Below are positions 1-10,592 of a DNA stretch of 64,000 bases, piece after piece. This DNA is from Delftia sp. PS-11 (lineage in GTDB: Bacteria; Pseudomonadota; Gammaproteobacteria; Burkholderiales; Burkholderiaceae_C): NCBI RefSeq assembly GCF_029870285.1, contig NZ_JACSYA010000019.1, forward strand, positions 78,875 to 142,874, in the 5' to 3' direction. Within the stretch, counting starts at the first letter, position 1, and every line of letters starts with the position of its first letter. The position numbers were made by a program, and so were the translations under genes. The notes beneath the pieces were generated by a model that worked only from the letters and a program-made list of their open reading frames with translations, did not search any database and had not been told where the DNA came from.

Positions 1-1536
1 GCCCAGGGTCTCGCCCAGGCCTTGCGTGGCCAGCTTGTCGGCGTACAGCTTGCGGGTGCCGGGGTGGGCGCCGATCTTCTTGTACATCAGCGGCTGGGTC
101 AGCGCAGGCGTGTCCTGCTCGTTGTGGCCCAGCTTGCGGAAGCAGACGATGTCCACGACCACGTCCTTGGCGAACTCCATGCGGAATTCCAGGGCCAGCT
201 GCACGGCCAGTGCCACGGCTTCCGGATCATCGCCGTTGACGTGCAGCACGGGCGACTCGATCATCTTGACGATGTCGGTGCAGTACAGCGTCGAGCGGGT
301 ATCGCGCGGATCGGAGGTGGTGAAGCCGATCTGGTTGTTGATGATGATGTGCACCGTACCGCCCGTGGTGTAGCCACGGGTCTGGGCCAGCGCCAGGGTT
401 TCCTGGTTCACGCCCTGGCCGGCGAAGGCGGCGTCGCCGTGCACCAGCACGGGCAGCACCTGCTTGCCTTGCGGGTCGCCACGGCGGTCCATGCGCGAGC
501 GCACCGAGCCTTCGACCACGGGGTTGACGATTTCCAGGTGGGAGGGGTTGAAGGCCAGCGACAGGTGCACGGGGCCACCTGCGGTGGACACATCGGAGCT
601 GAAGCCCTGGTGGTACTTCACGTCACCAGCGGGCAGGTCTTCGGGAGCGGTGTGGTCGAATTCGGCAAACAGGTCCTTGGGCATCTTGCCCAGGGTGTTG
701 ACCAGCACGTTCAGACGGCCACGGTGGGCCATGCCGATCACGACTTCCTGCACGCCCTTGAGGCCTGCGGCGTTGATCAGCTCGTCCATGGCGACGATGA
801 AGCTCTCGCCGCCTTCCAGCGAGAAGCGCTTTTGGCCGACGTACTTGGTGTGCAGGTAGCGCTCCAGGCCTTCAGCAGCAGTCAGGCGGTCCAGGATGCG
901 CTTTTTCTTGTCGGCACCGAAATTGGGCTTGGCACGGATGGTTTCCAGCTTTTGCTGCCACCAGCGCTTTTGCACCTGGTCGGTGGCGTACATGTACTCG
1001 GAACCGATGGTGCCGCAGTAGGTTTCGCGCAGCGCGTTCATCAGCTCGCGCAGCGACATGGTTTCCTTGCCGAAGAAGGTGTTGCTGGTGTTGAACACCG
1101 TTTCCTGGTCGGCATCGCTGAAGCCGTAGAACGAGGGCTCCAGTTCGGGAATTTCGGGGCGCTCGGTGCGCTTGAGGGGGTCCAGATCAGCCCAGCGTGC
1201 GCCGACATTGCGGTAAGCGGCGATCAGCTGCTGCACGGCGGTGCGCTTGCGGCCCAGTTCGGAGTCGGCGCCAGAGGCCACGACCACCTTGGTGCCGCCT
1301 TGCTTGGCGCGCTCGGCGAAAGCATTGATGACGGGCTGGTGCGCCACGTCCTTGGCATCGGAGCCATCCACTGCGGGCACATGTTGCAGTGCGTCAAAGT
1401 ATTCGCGCCAGGAATCTGGCACGCTACCGGGGTTGGCCAGGTAGTTTTCGTACATTTCTTCGACGTAGGGGGCATTGCCGCCGAAGAGGTAGGTATTGCC
1501 TTGGTAGGCTTGGTAGACCGACGTCTGATCGCTCAT
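1..1536 (-). CDS. sucA: 2-oxoglutarate dehydrogenase E1 component, N-terminal part (cut by window edge)
   Basis: This is the thiamine-diphosphate E1 subunit of the 2-oxoglutarate dehydrogenase complex, which decarboxylates 2-oxoglutarate in the TCA cycle. The minus strand is open from ATG at 1536 to the left edge, 512 codons, so the C-terminal part and stop lie outside. The start reads MSDQTSVYQAYQGNTYLFGG and is followed by the typical small N-terminal E1 helix (EEMYENYLANP.SVPDSWREYF). Further on, IGMAHRGRLNVLVN, FNPSHLEIVNPVVEGSVR and IIINNQIGFTTSDPRDTRST are family-diagnostic OdhA/SucA stretches. GGAGG lies about 10 nt upstream of the ATG. A GCCTCC/GGAGGC hairpin (1552-1568) sits just upstream and contains the ribosome-binding-type sequence, so it could affect initiation; that is inference. 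sucB and lpd would be expected further left. Confidence 0.95.
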   Translation of the reverse strand, partial: MSDQTSVYQAYQGNTYLFGGNAPYVEEMYENYLANPGSVPDSWREYFDALQHVPAVDGSDAKDVAHQPVINAFAERAKQGGTKVVVASGADSELGRKRTAVQQLIAAYRNVGARWADLDPLKRTERPEIPELEPSFYGFSDADQETVFNTSNTFFGKETMSLRELMNALRETYCGTIGSEYMYATDQVQKRWWQQKLETIRAKPNFGADKKKRILDRLTAAEGLERYLHTKYVGQKRFSLEGGESFIVAMDELINAAGLKGVQEVVIGMAHRGRLNVLVNTLGKMPKDLFAEFDHTAPEDLPAGDVKYHQGFSSDVSTAGGPVHLSLAFNPSHLEIVNPVVEGSVRSRMDRRGDPQGKQVLPVLVHGDAAFAGQGVNQETLALAQTRGYTTGGTVHIIINNQIGFTTSDPRDTRSTLYCTDIVKMIESPVLHVNGDDPEAVALAVQLALEFRMEFAKDVVVDIVCFRKLGHNEQDTPALTQPLMYKKIGAHPGTRKLYADKLATQGLGETLG

Positions 1537-1766
1537 ATTGCGCTGACCTCCGCCTCCCTGAAGGAGGCATTAGCTGGTTTGTGGAACCTTCCGCGACACG
1601 GCTGTACCGGTTGGCGGATGCGACTGTGGCTGGGAAGGGCCTGTTGCGACCGCCATTGTGCCACCGATCCGTGGCGGCAGCCGGCCAGTTACCAAGCGAT
1701 TACCCGTACCCGGCAGCCACGCCTGCCGGTCGCGTACATTGGCGGGTGTTGCGAACGGACTGACTG

Positions 1767-2915
1767 ATGAACCTGCTGCCACTACACAAACGGACCTTCA
1801 TGCTGCTGCTGATCGCGGCAACCATCGGCTTCGCTGCCGTGCTCTGGGAGTTCATAGGCGCCATCTTCTGGGGCGTCGCGCTGGCCATTCTGTTTTCTCC
1901 GCTTCACCGGCGCCTGCTGGCGCGCATGCCGCGCCGCGCGAACCTCGCGGCGCTGTCCACGCTGCTGCTGTGCCTGGTGATCGCCATCCTGCCGCTGGCG
2001 CTGATCGGTGTCTCGCTGGTCCGGGAAGCCTCCGCAATCTACGAACGCGTTGACAGCGGTAACCTGGATGCAGGCGCTTACCTGCAGCAGATCATGGACG
2101 CACTGCCCGCCTGGATCACGCCCTGGCTGGAGCGGCTGCACCTGGGCTCGATGGCTGAGCTGCAGGACAAGCTGACCAGCGTCGCCATGCAGGCCAGCAA
2201 GCTGGCGGCCACCAAGGCTTTGGGCTTCGGCCAGAACACCTTCGGTTTCCTGGTCGGTTTCTGCGTGATGCTGTACCTGCTGTTCTTTCTGCTGCGCGAC
2301 GGGCGCAGCCTGGCGCAGCGCATCCGTCTGGCCATCCCGCTGCAGGCAGACCACAAGGCCGAGCTGGCCAGCAAGTTCACCACCGTGATCCGCGCCACGG
2401 TCAAGGGCAATCTGGCGGTGGCGGCAGCACAGGGCGCGCTGGGCGGACTGATTTTCTGGATTCTGGGCATCCAGGGCCCCGTGCTCTGGGGCGTGGTCAT
2501 GGCCTTCCTGTCGCTGCTGCCCGCCGTGGGCGCGGGCCTGATCTGGGCGCCTGTGGCCATCTACTTTCTGGCCTCGGGCGCCGTCGTCAAGGGCGTGGCC
2601 CTGATTGCCTACGGGGTGCTGGTCATCGGCCTGGTGGACAACGTACTGCGCCCCGTGCTGGTGGGCAAGGACACCAAGATGCCCGACTACATCGTGCTGA
2701 TCTCGACCCTGGGCGGCATGGCGCTGTTCGGGCTGACGGGCTTCGTGATCGGCCCCGTGATCGCTGCGCTGTTCATGGCGATCTGGGACATGTTCACCCG
2801 CATGCAGCTGCAGGATGAGGAAAGGCGCCGCCAGCAGGCGCAAACCGGCGCAGGGCCGGCCGGCCGGCAGCCAGCGGACGAAGCGCCCCATGACCGCCAG
2901 GCAGGCAGCCCGTGA
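1767..2915 (+). CDS. AI-2E family (PerM/YdiK-type) membrane transporter
   Basis: A 382-residue integral inner-membrane protein of the AI-2E/PerM exporter-like superfamily. Substrates in this family are mostly unknown; the autoinducer-2 link applies to only a few members. Hydrophobic segments cluster at about residues 12-45 and 60-85. A soluble loop follows (about 90-150), then further membrane segments around 155-185 and 215-345, including the family signature GLVDNVLRPVLVGKDTKMPDYIVLISTLGGMALFGLTGFVIGPV. The C-terminus is a charged tail (DEERRRQQ...). It is divergent from sucA across 230 bp and transcribed toward the formate dehydrogenase locus, with a 331-bp gap that argues against co-transcription. 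The start is the ATG at 1767 directly before the first membrane segment. Confidence 0.85.
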   Translation: MNLLPLHKRTFMLLLIAATIGFAAVLWEFIGAIFWGVALAILFSPLHRRLLARMPRRANLAALSTLLLCLVIAILPLALIGVSLVREASAIYERVDSGNLDAGAYLQQIMDALPAWITPWLERLHLGSMAELQDKLTSVAMQASKLAATKALGFGQNTFGFLVGFCVMLYLLFFLLRDGRSLAQRIRLAIPLQADHKAELASKFTTVIRATVKGNLAVAAAQGALGGLIFWILGIQGPVLWGVVMAFLSLLPAVGAGLIWAPVAIYFLASGAVVKGVALIAYGVLVIGLVDNVLRPVLVGKDTKMPDYIVLISTLGGMALFGLTGFVIGPVIAALFMAIWDMFTRMQLQDEERRRQQAQTGAGPAGRQPADEAPHDRQAGSP

Positions 2916-3246
2916 CCGGTTGCGGCGATGCCGGAAAAGGCATTGATCAATAATGCTTCGCATTTACCCAATAGCCGCAATTAATCCCACTGATTAATCA
3001 ATGCAATCCACTGAAAATTGATATAGGATTGAATCCGCAATCATCCAGGCAGGAATTGATTGCGCAGGGGCCACGGCGCCCTGCCCTGCGCGCTTGCTGC
3101 AGCCCCGCTCGGCAGGCAGCATCGCTGCGTCCGCACGCAATGCCGCACAGAGCGAGTCAGGATTAAGGGTTATTTCCCGGATTGCCGCCGGGGTGCACTC
3201 GTAGAATTTGCTTACAAGCGTCATTTTCTAAAAGAAGGTACCCCAC
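2916..3246. other. Leader region upstream of the formate dehydrogenase operon
   Basis: No gene is visible in these 331 bases. The middle (about 2940-3060) is AT-rich and carries two short perfect palindromes, TTGATCAA (2943-2950) and TGATTAATCA (2991-3000), plus further TTGAT half-sites at 3018-3022 and 3056-3060. None has the TTGAT-N4-ATCAA spacing of a full FNR site. A possible -10 (TAGAAT, 3202-3207) lies about 40 nt before the fdnG start, and AAGAAGG at about 3232-3238 is the likely ribosome-binding site. Confidence 0.4.
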
Positions 3247-6200
3247 ATGGTCCAATTCTCCAGACGCCAGTTCATGAAAGTGACTGGTTCGACTCTGGCG
3301 GGATCCAGCCTGGCGTTGATGGGCTTTTCGCCCACTGCCGCCCTGGCTGAGGTGCGCCAGTTCAAGCTGGCAGCCACCACGGTCACCCGCCAGACCTGCA
3401 CCTACTGCTCGGTAGGCTGCGGCATCCTGATGTATTCGCTCAGCGACGGCGTCAAGAACGCCAAGCTGTCGGTGATCCACGTCGAGGGCGATCCTGACCA
3501 CCCCGTCAACCGTGGCACGCTGTGCCCCAAGGGCGCCTCGCTGCTGGACTTCGTGCACAGCCCGCACCGCCTGAAGTACCCCGAGTACCGCGCGCCCGGC
3601 TCCAACGAGTGGAAGCGCATGTCCTGGGATGAAGCCCTGGACCGCATCACCAAGCTGCTCAAGCAAGATCGCGACGCGAACTTCGTCGAGCAAAACGACA
3701 AGGGCCAGACGGTGAACCGCTGGCTGACCACCGGCATGCTGGCCGCTTCGGCCTCCAGTAACGAAGCCGGCTATGTGACGCACAAGGTGGCCCGTTCCTG
3801 GGGCCTGCTCGCACTCGATAACCAAGCACGTGTCTGACACGGCCCGACGGTGGCAGGTCTTGCCCCGACGTTTGGCCGTGGAGCGATGACGAACCATTGG
3901 GTCGACATCAAGAACGCGGACGTTATCCTGATCATGGGCGGCAATGCCGCTGAAGCACACCCCTGCGGTTTCAAGTGGGTGACCGAAGCGAAGGAGCACA
4001 ACGGTGCCTACTTCATGGTGGTCGATCCGCGCTTCAACCGCTCCGCCTCCGTGGCCGATTTCTATGCGCCCATCCGTTCGGGCTCGGACATCGTGTTCCT
4101 GGGTGGCGTGATCAACTATCTTCTGACGAACGACAGGATCCATCACGAGTACGTGAGGAACTACACCGACTTCTCCTACATCGTGAAGGAGGAATTCGCG
4201 TTCGACGAGGGCATTTTCTCGGGCTACGACCCGCAGACCCGCAAATACGACAAGTCCAGTTGGGACTACGAACTCGACGACGACGGCTACGTGAAGGTGG
4301 ATGCCACCCTGGAGCACCCGCGCTGCGTCTACCAGTGGCTCAAGCGCCACTACGCAGGCTACACGCCCGAGAAGGTGGAGAGCATCTGCGGCACGCCCAA
4401 GGACAAGTTCCTGCACGTGTGCGAGAAACTCGCTTCCACGGCCGAGGCGGGCCGCGCTGCGACCATCCTGTACGCACTGGGCTGGACACAGCACACCACG
4501 GGCGCGCAGATCCTGCGCACGGGCGCCATGGTGCAGCTGCTGCTGGGCAACATCGGCATTGCCGGTGGCGGCATGAACGCGCTGCGCGGACACTCCAACA
4601 TCCAGGGTCTGACCGATCTGGGCATCCTGTCGGCATCGCTGCCGGGCTACCTGACGCTGCCCAACGAGAGCGAGCAGGACTACCAGAAGTACATCGCCGC
4701 GCGCACGCCCAAGGCACTGCGCCCGGGGCAGATGAACTACTGGTCGAACACGCCCAAGTTCCACGTCAGCCTGATGAAGGCCTGGTGGGGACCGGCGGCC
4801 ACGGCCGAAAACAACTGGGCCTTCGACTACCTGCCCAAGCTGGACAAGCAGTACGACATGCTGCAGGTCTTCGACATGATGGCGCAGGGCAAGTTCAATG
4901 GCTACATCGCCCAGGGCTTCAACCCGCTGGCGGCGCTTGCCAACAGCAACAATGTGCGCGAAGGCCTCAAGAAGCTGAAGTTCCTCGTGGTCATGGACCC
5001 GCTGGTCACCGAGACATCGGAGTTCTGGAAGAACCACGGCGAGTTCAACGATGTGGACACGGCCTCGATCCAGACCGAGGTGTTCCGCCTGCCCACGACC
5101 TGCTTTGCGGAAGAGGACGGCGCCGTCGTCAGTTCCTCGCGCGTGCTGCAGTGGCACTGGAAGGCGGCCGAGCCGCCGGGCGAGGCCAAGACCGACATCG
5201 CCATCATGTCGGCCCTGCACCTGCGCCTGAAGAAAGCCTACGAAAAGGAAGGCGGCAAGTTCCACGAGCCGATCACCAAGCTGTACTGGCCGTATGCCCA
5301 TGCCGATCATCCGAGTTCGGAAGAGATCGCCAAGGAGTACAACGGCCGTGCGCTGGTGGACCTGTTCGACCCCAAGGATCCGACCAAGCTCATCCGCAAG
5401 GCCGGCGAGCAGCTGGCCGGTTTCGGCGAGATGCGCGACGACGGCTCGACGCTGGGCGGCTGCTGGATCTGGGCAGGCTGCTGGACTTCATCGGGCAACC
5501 AGATGGCACGGCGCGACAACAGCGACCCCACCGGCATCGGCAACACGCTGAACTGGGCCTGGGCCTGGCCGGCCAACCGCCGCGTGCTCTACAACCGCGC
5601 CTCCTGCGACCGCGAGGGCAAGCCGTTCAACCCGCACCGTGTGCTGATCCGCTGGAACGGCAAGAACTGGGGCGGGCCGGACGTGCCCGACATGGGCCCG
5701 ACCATGCCGCCCGAGACCACAAACCCGTTCATCATGAACCCCGAGGGCGTGGCGCGCTTCTTCGCCCGCAAGGGCATGAACGAGGGGCCGCTGCCGACCC
5801 ACTACGAGGCCTTCGACAATCCGCTGGGATACAACCCCATGTACCCCGGCAACAAGCTGGCGGTCATCAACCCGGCAGCGCGCATTTTCGAATCGGCCAA
5901 GGACTCGGCGGGCTCGCCCAGCGAGTATCCGCACGTGGGAACGACCTACCGCCTGACCGAGCACTTCCACTATTGGACCAAGCACGTGCAGCTCAACAAC
6001 ATCGTGCAGCCGGAGCAGTTCGTGGAAATCGGCGAGGCGCTGGCCAAGGAGCTCGGTATCGAGACCGGACAGCGCGTCAAGGTCAGCTCCAAGCGTGGTT
6101 TCGTCAAGGCCGCCGCCGTGGTGACCAAGCGCATCAAGCCCATGAAGATCGATGGCAAGACCATCCATCATGTGGGCGTGCCCATCCACTGGGGCTTCTC

Positions 6201-6312
6201 GTCGACAGGCCGCAAGGGCTACATGGCCAACAACCTGACGGCATCGGTGGGCGATGGCAACAGCCTTACCCCGGAATCCAAGACCTTCCTTGTGAAGGTG
6301 GAAAAGATTTAA
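3247..6312 (+). CDS. fdnG: Formate dehydrogenase major (alpha) subunit, selenocysteine-containing; UGA at 3835-3837 read as Sec
   Basis: Catalytic molybdopterin subunit of the membrane-bound, periplasm-facing formate dehydrogenase-N/O, which oxidises formate to CO2 and passes electrons to the beta subunit. Total length 1021 residues with Sec at 197. A Tat signal is visible (SRRQFMKV at 5-12, then a hydrophobic stretch to ALA at about 34). A [4Fe-4S] site follows (C51, C54, C58, C93). The in-frame TGA lies in [19 protein letters not shown], exactly the FdnG active-site context. Downstream, [24 protein letters not shown] and YLTLPNE continue colinearly with E. coli FdnG to the end. It heads an operon with fdnH (10-bp gap) and fdnI. 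The UGA is not a pseudogene lesion: a SECIS hairpin follows it directly and all sel genes lie nearby. Confidence 0.97.
3835..3880 (+). promoter_or_regulatory. Selenocysteine UGA codon and bacterial SECIS hairpin in fdnG
   Basis: The UGA is at 3835-3837. Right after it, CACGGCC (3838-3844) can pair with GGCCGTG (3874-3880). Inside, GGCA (3852-3855) pairs with TGCC (3861-3864) around a GGTCT loop (3856-3860). The apical GGUCU loop and its distance of about 15-20 nt from the UGA match the known SelB-binding hairpin of E. coli fdnG/fdhF. Base pairing is read directly; SelB binding is inferred from the family. Confidence 0.9.
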
Positions 6313-6322
6313 GGAGCAGCTG

Positions 6323-7252
6323 ATGTCATCAACCATGTCTCTCGATATCAAGCGCCGCTCGGCAACGACGACGCCTGCTCCCAGTGCACGTTCAACGCAC
6401 AGCGGCGAGGTGGCCAAGCTCATCGATGTCTCCAAGTGCATCGGCTGCAAGGCCTGCCAGACCGCCTGTATGGAGTGGAACGATCTGCGCGACGAGATCG
6501 GCACCTGCGCGGCGGGCGTCTATGACAACCCGACCGATCTGACCGATCAGTCGTGGACCGTCATGCGCTTTGCCGAGTACGAGAACGAAGCCACCGGCAA
6601 CCTGGAGTGGCTGATCCGCAAGGACGGCTGCATGCACTGCGAGGACCCGGGCTGCCTGAAGGCCTGCCCTTCGCCGGGCGCCATCGTGCAGTACAGCAAC
6701 GGCATCGTGGACTTCCAGCAGGACCAGTGCGTGGGCTGCGGCTACTGCGTCACGGGCTGCCCGTTCAACATTCCGCGCATCTCCAAGAAGGACAACAAGG
6801 CCTACAAGTGCACCCTGTGCTCGGACCGCGTGGCCGTCGGCCGCGAGCCGGCCTGCGTCAAGACCTGCCCCACGGGCGCCATCTCCTTTGGCACCAAGGA
6901 GGCAATGAAGGACCAGGCCGAGCGCCGCATCGGCGACCTGAAAAATCGCGGTTATGCGCAGGCGGGTCTGTATGACCCCCAGGGCGTGGGCGGCACCCAT
7001 GTGATGTACGTTCTGCATCACGCCGACAAGCCTTCGCTGTACAAGGGCCTGCCCGACGACCCGAAGATCAGCCCCATGGTGTCGCTGTGGAAGGGCGTGG
7101 CCAAGCCGCTGGCGATGGCCGCGCTGGGCGCCGCTGCCGTCGGCAGCCTGTTCCACTACATCACCAAGGGCCCGAACGACGTGTCCAAGGAGCTTGAAGA
7201 CGAGATGGACCGCAAGGACCAGGAAGCCGCAGAAAAGGAGGCCCGCCGATGA
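6323..7252 (+). CDS. fdnH: Formate dehydrogenase iron-sulfur (beta) subunit
   Basis: Electron-transfer subunit of FDH-N/O, 309 residues. It carries electrons from the molybdenum subunit to the membrane cytochrome b. Four [4Fe-4S] cysteine clusters are visible: [11 protein letters not shown] near residue 40, [18 protein letters not shown] near 105, [13 protein letters not shown] near 140, and CTLCSDR...CVKTCPTGA near 165-185. A single C-terminal membrane anchor ([16 protein letters not shown], about 263-280) fits the FdnH family, followed by a charged tail rich in D/E/K. The gene begins 10 bp after fdnG with a nearby AAGGAG and overlaps fdnI by 4 bp (ATGA), suggesting translational coupling. 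Confidence 0.95.
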   Translation: MSSTMSLDIKRRSATTTPAPSARSTHSGEVAKLIDVSKCIGCKACQTACMEWNDLRDEIGTCAAGVYDNPTDLTDQSWTVMRFAEYENEATGNLEWLIRKDGCMHCEDPGCLKACPSPGAIVQYSNGIVDFQQDQCVGCGYCVTGCPFNIPRISKKDNKAYKCTLCSDRVAVGREPACVKTCPTGAISFGTKEAMKDQAERRIGDLKNRGYAQAGLYDPQGVGGTHVMYVLHHADKPSLYKGLPDDPKISPMVSLWKGVAKPLAMAALGAAAVGSLFHYITKGPNDVSKELEDEMDRKDQEAAEKEARR

Positions 7253-7875
7253 AACGCAACCCACGTGACCTCGTGCGCTACAACGCCTCGGAGCGTGCCA
7301 ACCACTGGGTGGTCGGCATCTGCTTCATCCTGCTGGCGCTGTCGGGCCTGGCGTTCTTCCACCCGGCATTCTTTCCGCTCACGCAGCTGTTCGGCGGCGG
7401 TCCCTGGACGCGCATCCTGCACCCCTACATCGGGGTGGTGATGGCGCTGTTCTTCGTCATCATGGCGCTGCGCTTTTGGCGCCTGAACGTGGTCGAGCCG
7501 CGCGACATCGAGTGGCTCAGGAACGTCAACAAGATGATCGACGGCAACGACCACGACATGCCCGAACAGGGCAAGTACAACGGCGGCCAGAAGCTGCTGT
7601 TCTGGGGCCTGATCATCGGCATGCTGGCGATCACCGTGACGGGCGTGCTCATGTGGCGCGCCTGGTGGACGCCGCCCATCGAGGTGATCCGCGCCGCATC
7701 GGTGGTGCACGCCATCGCTGCCGTGTGGATGATCGGCCTGATCGTCATGCATGTGTACGCGGCCATCTGGACCCGTGGCACGATCCGCGCCATGCTGTAC
7801 GGCACGGTGACACGCGCCTGGGCCAAGCAGCACCACCGGGGGTGGTATCGCAAGATGACCGGAGATAATGACTGA
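7249..7875 (+). CDS. fdnI: Formate dehydrogenase cytochrome b556 (gamma) subunit
   Basis: Membrane di-heme cytochrome b of the formate dehydrogenase, 208 residues, expected to pass electrons to quinone. Four hydrophobic helices are visible: about 20-37, 56-75, 118-137 and 152-172. Histidines suited to heme ligation lie at NHWVVGI (helix 1), HPYIGVV (helix 2), and [19 protein letters not shown] (helix 4). It ends with [11 protein letters not shown], as is typical for FdnI/FdoI. The ATG overlaps the stop of fdnH (ATGA at 7249-7252). The next gene, fdhE, starts 267 bp downstream; a short AGGCGC-TTAC-GCGCCT hairpin at 7885-7900 lies between them without a T-run. Confidence 0.95.
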   Translation: MKRNPRDLVRYNASERANHWVVGICFILLALSGLAFFHPAFFPLTQLFGGGPWTRILHPYIGVVMALFFVIMALRFWRLNVVEPRDIEWLRNVNKMIDGNDHDMPEQGKYNGGQKLLFWGLIIGMLAITVTGVLMWRAWWTPPIEVIRAASVVHAIAAVWMIGLIVMHVYAAIWTRGTIRAMLYGTVTRAWAKQHHRGWYRKMTGDND

Positions 7876-8142
7876 CACCCCCTGAGGCGCTTACGCGCCT
7901 TCCCGTGGCACGGCGCCCCCTCTCTACTCGCTGCGCGAGGGAGGGGAGCGTACGGGCAGCCGGCGGCATCCTCGGTGCGGGGCGGCGCGGTCGGCATAGG
8001 CCCTTCCTCGGTGCCCCTCGTCTCGGGCCGCGCCAGTTTCAAGGGTCAGGGCGTACTGTTTAGTGATAGCCTGAACACCCAGCCGCCAAGTACTCCCGGG
8101 TCTGCCTGGAGCGTTTGGCGGCTGTTCTTTTGGATTTTTCCG

Positions 8143-9117
8143 ATGCAACGCATTCTTCAACCTGGCGATATCGAGTCGCTGGACCACACCAGTTTTCCGC
8201 GCGTGCTGCTGCCGCAGCTGCCGGGGTTGTTTGGCGAACGCGCCGCGCGGCTGCGGCAGTTGGCCGAGGGCCATCCGGTGGCAGACTATCTGCGGTTCGT
8301 GGCGCAGATCGCCGAGGCGCAGCAAAAGGCTGCTGCCAGCCTGGAGCTGGCAGAGCCTGATGCGGCACTGATCGCTCGCGCACAGGAGCACTCCATGCCG
8401 CTGCTGCCTGCAGCAGACCATATCGATCCCGCCTGGCACAGCGTGCTCGATGGCATGCTGGAGGCACTGTCGGGCAGCGACGGCCTGCCCGCGCCGCTGC
8501 AGCCTCTGCTGCAGGCGCTGCGCGCGCTGGAGCGCGCAGAGCGCGACGAGATCGCGATGCGGCTGCTGCAAAAGGAGGTGGCGGCCCGCCACGTGGGCAT
8601 GGCGCCCTTCATCATGGCCGCGCTGCAGGTGGTGTTCGCCAGGCGGGCCAGCGGGCTGGATGCACGTGACGTGCCCTATACCGACCCCGCCTCGATCTGC
8701 CCGGTCTGCGCCAGCGAGCCCGTGGCCAGCGTGCTGCGCATTGGCGGCAAGGCGGCAGGCCACCGCTATCTGCACTGCGGCACCTGCTGCACCGAGTGGC
8801 ACATGGTGCGCGTCAAGTGCTCGCACTGCGAATCGACCAAGGGCATCCATTACCAGGGCATCGATGGCGCGGGCGACACCGTTCTGGCCGAGACCTGCGA
8901 TGAATGCGGCAGCTACCGCAAGGTCGTCAACCAGGAAAAGGACCCGCTGGCCGAGCCCCTGGCCGATGACCTGGCCTCGCTGATGCTGGATTTGCTGATG
9001 GGCGAGGAAACACGCTTTCAGCGCGCCAGCGCCAACCCCCTGCTCTACGTGGCCGTCGCCGAAGAGCAGAGCGAGCAGGCCGATGCGCTGATCGACCCCG
9101 CCTCTCCCGCTGCCTGA
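8143..9117 (+). CDS. fdhE: Formate dehydrogenase accessory protein FdhE
   Basis: Cytoplasmic maturation factor required for active Tat-exported formate dehydrogenases, 324 residues. The C-terminal rubredoxin-like half carries the diagnostic CxxC pairs: [28 protein letters not shown] and CDECGSYRK, followed by [20 protein letters not shown], close to E. coli FdhE. The start chosen is ATG 8143 ([13 protein letters not shown]), which matches the usual family N-terminus; the frame stays open 56 codons further upstream but that part resembles no FdhE sequence. It sits between fdnGHI and selA and ends 16 bp before selA, consistent with an fdhE-selA-selB transcript. Confidence 0.93.
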   Translation: MQRILQPGDIESLDHTSFPRVLLPQLPGLFGERAARLRQLAEGHPVADYLRFVAQIAEAQQKAAASLELAEPDAALIARAQEHSMPLLPAADHIDPAWHSVLDGMLEALSGSDGLPAPLQPLLQALRALERAERDEIAMRLLQKEVAARHVGMAPFIMAALQVVFARRASGLDARDVPYTDPASICPVCASEPVASVLRIGGKAAGHRYLHCGTCCTEWHMVRVKCSHCESTKGIHYQGIDGAGDTVLAETCDECGSYRKVVNQEKDPLAEPLADDLASLMLDLLMGEETRFQRASANPLLYVAVAEEQSEQADALIDPASPAA

Positions 9118-9133
9118 AACCTTTGCCCCAGCC

Positions 9134-10582
9134 ATGACCGATACCGCCGCCTCCCCTGCCCCTGCCGCACTGCGCCTGCCCGCCGTGGACAAGGTGCTGC
9201 TCAGCCCCGAGATGGCAGCCCTGCGCGAACGCTACGGCCTGGATGCCTGCACCCAGGCCGTGCGCGAAACCCTGGCGCAGATGCGCGCCAGTGCGCAGCA
9301 GCAGTTGCGGGCCGCCTGCGGCAGCGCCCCCGCAGACGCCCCCACCATCGTCGAGGTGGTGCAGTCTGCCGGGCAGCGGCTGGCGCAGCGCTTCGCGCCC
9401 CGGCTGCGCACGGTGTTCAACCTCACGGGCACGGTGCTGCACACCAACCTGGGCCGGGCCCTGCTGCCGCAGGAGGCGGTGGATGCGGTGGTCGCGGCCA
9501 TGACGGCGCCCGCCAATCTGGAGTACGACCTGGAGGACGGTGGACGCGGCGACCGCGACGACCTGATCGAGTCCCTGGTCTGCGAGCTCACGGGGGCCGA
9601 GGCCTGCACCGTGGTCAACAACAACGCCGCTGCCGTGCTGCTGACTCTGGCCACGCTGGCGGCGGGGCGTGAAGTCATCGTCTCGCGCGGGGAGCTGGTG
9701 GAGATCGGCGGCGCCTTCCGCATTCCCGATGTGATGGCCCGCGCCGGGGGAACCCTGGTCGAGGTGGGCACGACCAACCGCACCCATGCGCGCGACTACG
9801 AGGAGGCCATCAGCGAGCACACGGCCCTGCTGATGAAGGTGCATTGCAGCAACTACGCGATCACGGGCTTCACCAAGGCCGTCAGCGATGCCGAAGTCGC
9901 CACCATCGCCCACCGCCACCAGCGCCACATGGTGGTGGACCTGGGCAGCGGCACCCTGGTCGATCTGCGCGAATGGGGACTGCCCTACGAGGTCACAGTG
10001 CGCGAGACCATCGAGTCGGGCGCCGACATCGTCACCTTCAGCGGCGACAAGCTGCTGGGCGGCCCTCAGGCCGGTCTGATCGTGGGACGCAAGGAGCTGA
10101 TCGCGCGCATCAAGAAGCATCCGCTCAAGCGCGCGCTGCGCGTGAGCAAGCTCACCCTCGCGGCGCTGGAGCCCACGCTGCGCCTGTACCTGCATCCCGA
10201 AAAGCTGGCAGAGCGCCTGACCACGCTGCGCCTGTTCACCCGGCCTCAGGCCGATATGCGTGAACGCGCACAGGCGCTGCTGGCACAGGTTCAGCAGGCG
10301 CTGGGCCCGCGCTACGTGGTCGAGACCGCCGAGATGCACAGCCAGATCGGCAGCGGCGCACTGCCCGTGGAAAACCTGCCCAGCTGGGGACTGCGCATAC
10401 ACCCTGCCGACGGGCGCCAGGCGGGGCGGCAGCTCACGCGGCTCGAAGCCGGCCTGCGCGGCCTGCCGCGCCCCGTTATCGGCCGGCTGCACGACGACGC
10501 GCTGTGGCTGGACCTGCGCTGCCTGGAAGCCGCAGACGAGACGGCCTTCACCCGGCAGTTACCACTGCTGAACATCGCATGA
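9134..10582 (+). CDS. selA: L-seryl-tRNA(Sec) selenium transferase
   Basis: Pyridoxal-phosphate enzyme that converts Ser-tRNA(Sec) to Sec-tRNA(Sec) using selenophosphate, 482 residues. The fold-type I core is clear. [14 protein letters not shown] lies near residue 97, [18 protein letters not shown] near 160 and [13 protein letters not shown] near 266. The PLP lysine is K306 in [22 protein letters not shown]. It lies between fdhE (16 bp) and selB (10 bp) on the same strand, so the three are probably cotranscribed. Length is close to the E. coli enzyme. There is no sign of truncation. Confidence 0.96.
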   Translation: MTDTAASPAPAALRLPAVDKVLLSPEMAALRERYGLDACTQAVRETLAQMRASAQQQLRAACGSAPADAPTIVEVVQSAGQRLAQRFAPRLRTVFNLTGTVLHTNLGRALLPQEAVDAVVAAMTAPANLEYDLEDGGRGDRDDLIESLVCELTGAEACTVVNNNAAAVLLTLATLAAGREVIVSRGELVEIGGAFRIPDVMARAGGTLVEVGTTNRTHARDYEEAISEHTALLMKVHCSNYAITGFTKAVSDAEVATIAHRHQRHMVVDLGSGTLVDLREWGLPYEVTVRETIESGADIVTFSGDKLLGGPQAGLIVGRKELIARIKKHPLKRALRVSKLTLAALEPTLRLYLHPEKLAERLTTLRLFTRPQADMRERAQALLAQVQQALGPRYVVETAEMHSQIGSGALPVENLPSWGLRIHPADGRQAGRQLTRLEAGLRGLPRPVIGRLHDDALWLDLRCLEAADETAFTRQLPLLNIA

Positions 10583-10592
10583 GGGCGCAGGC

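Noticed and set aside
1552..1568. GCCTCC-N5-GGAGGC hairpin as a terminator
   Set aside because: It lies in the 5' leader of sucA with no T-run and includes the ribosome-binding-type sequence, so it is not a terminator of any visible gene.
22..1767. Long plus-strand open frame of about 580 codons
   Set aside because: It is antisense to sucA, whose translation matches the family throughout; the plus-strand protein has no recognisable domain.
3835..3837. Apparent nonsense mutation splitting the formate dehydrogenase gene
   Set aside because: The stop is UGA in the exact FdnG Sec context, a SECIS hairpin follows and the full sel set is adjacent, so it is a Sec codon and not a pseudogene.
3163..5310. 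Long minus-strand open frame of about 715 codons
   Set aside because: Shadow of fdnG on the opposite strand, a common effect of high GC; no domain or ribosome-binding site.
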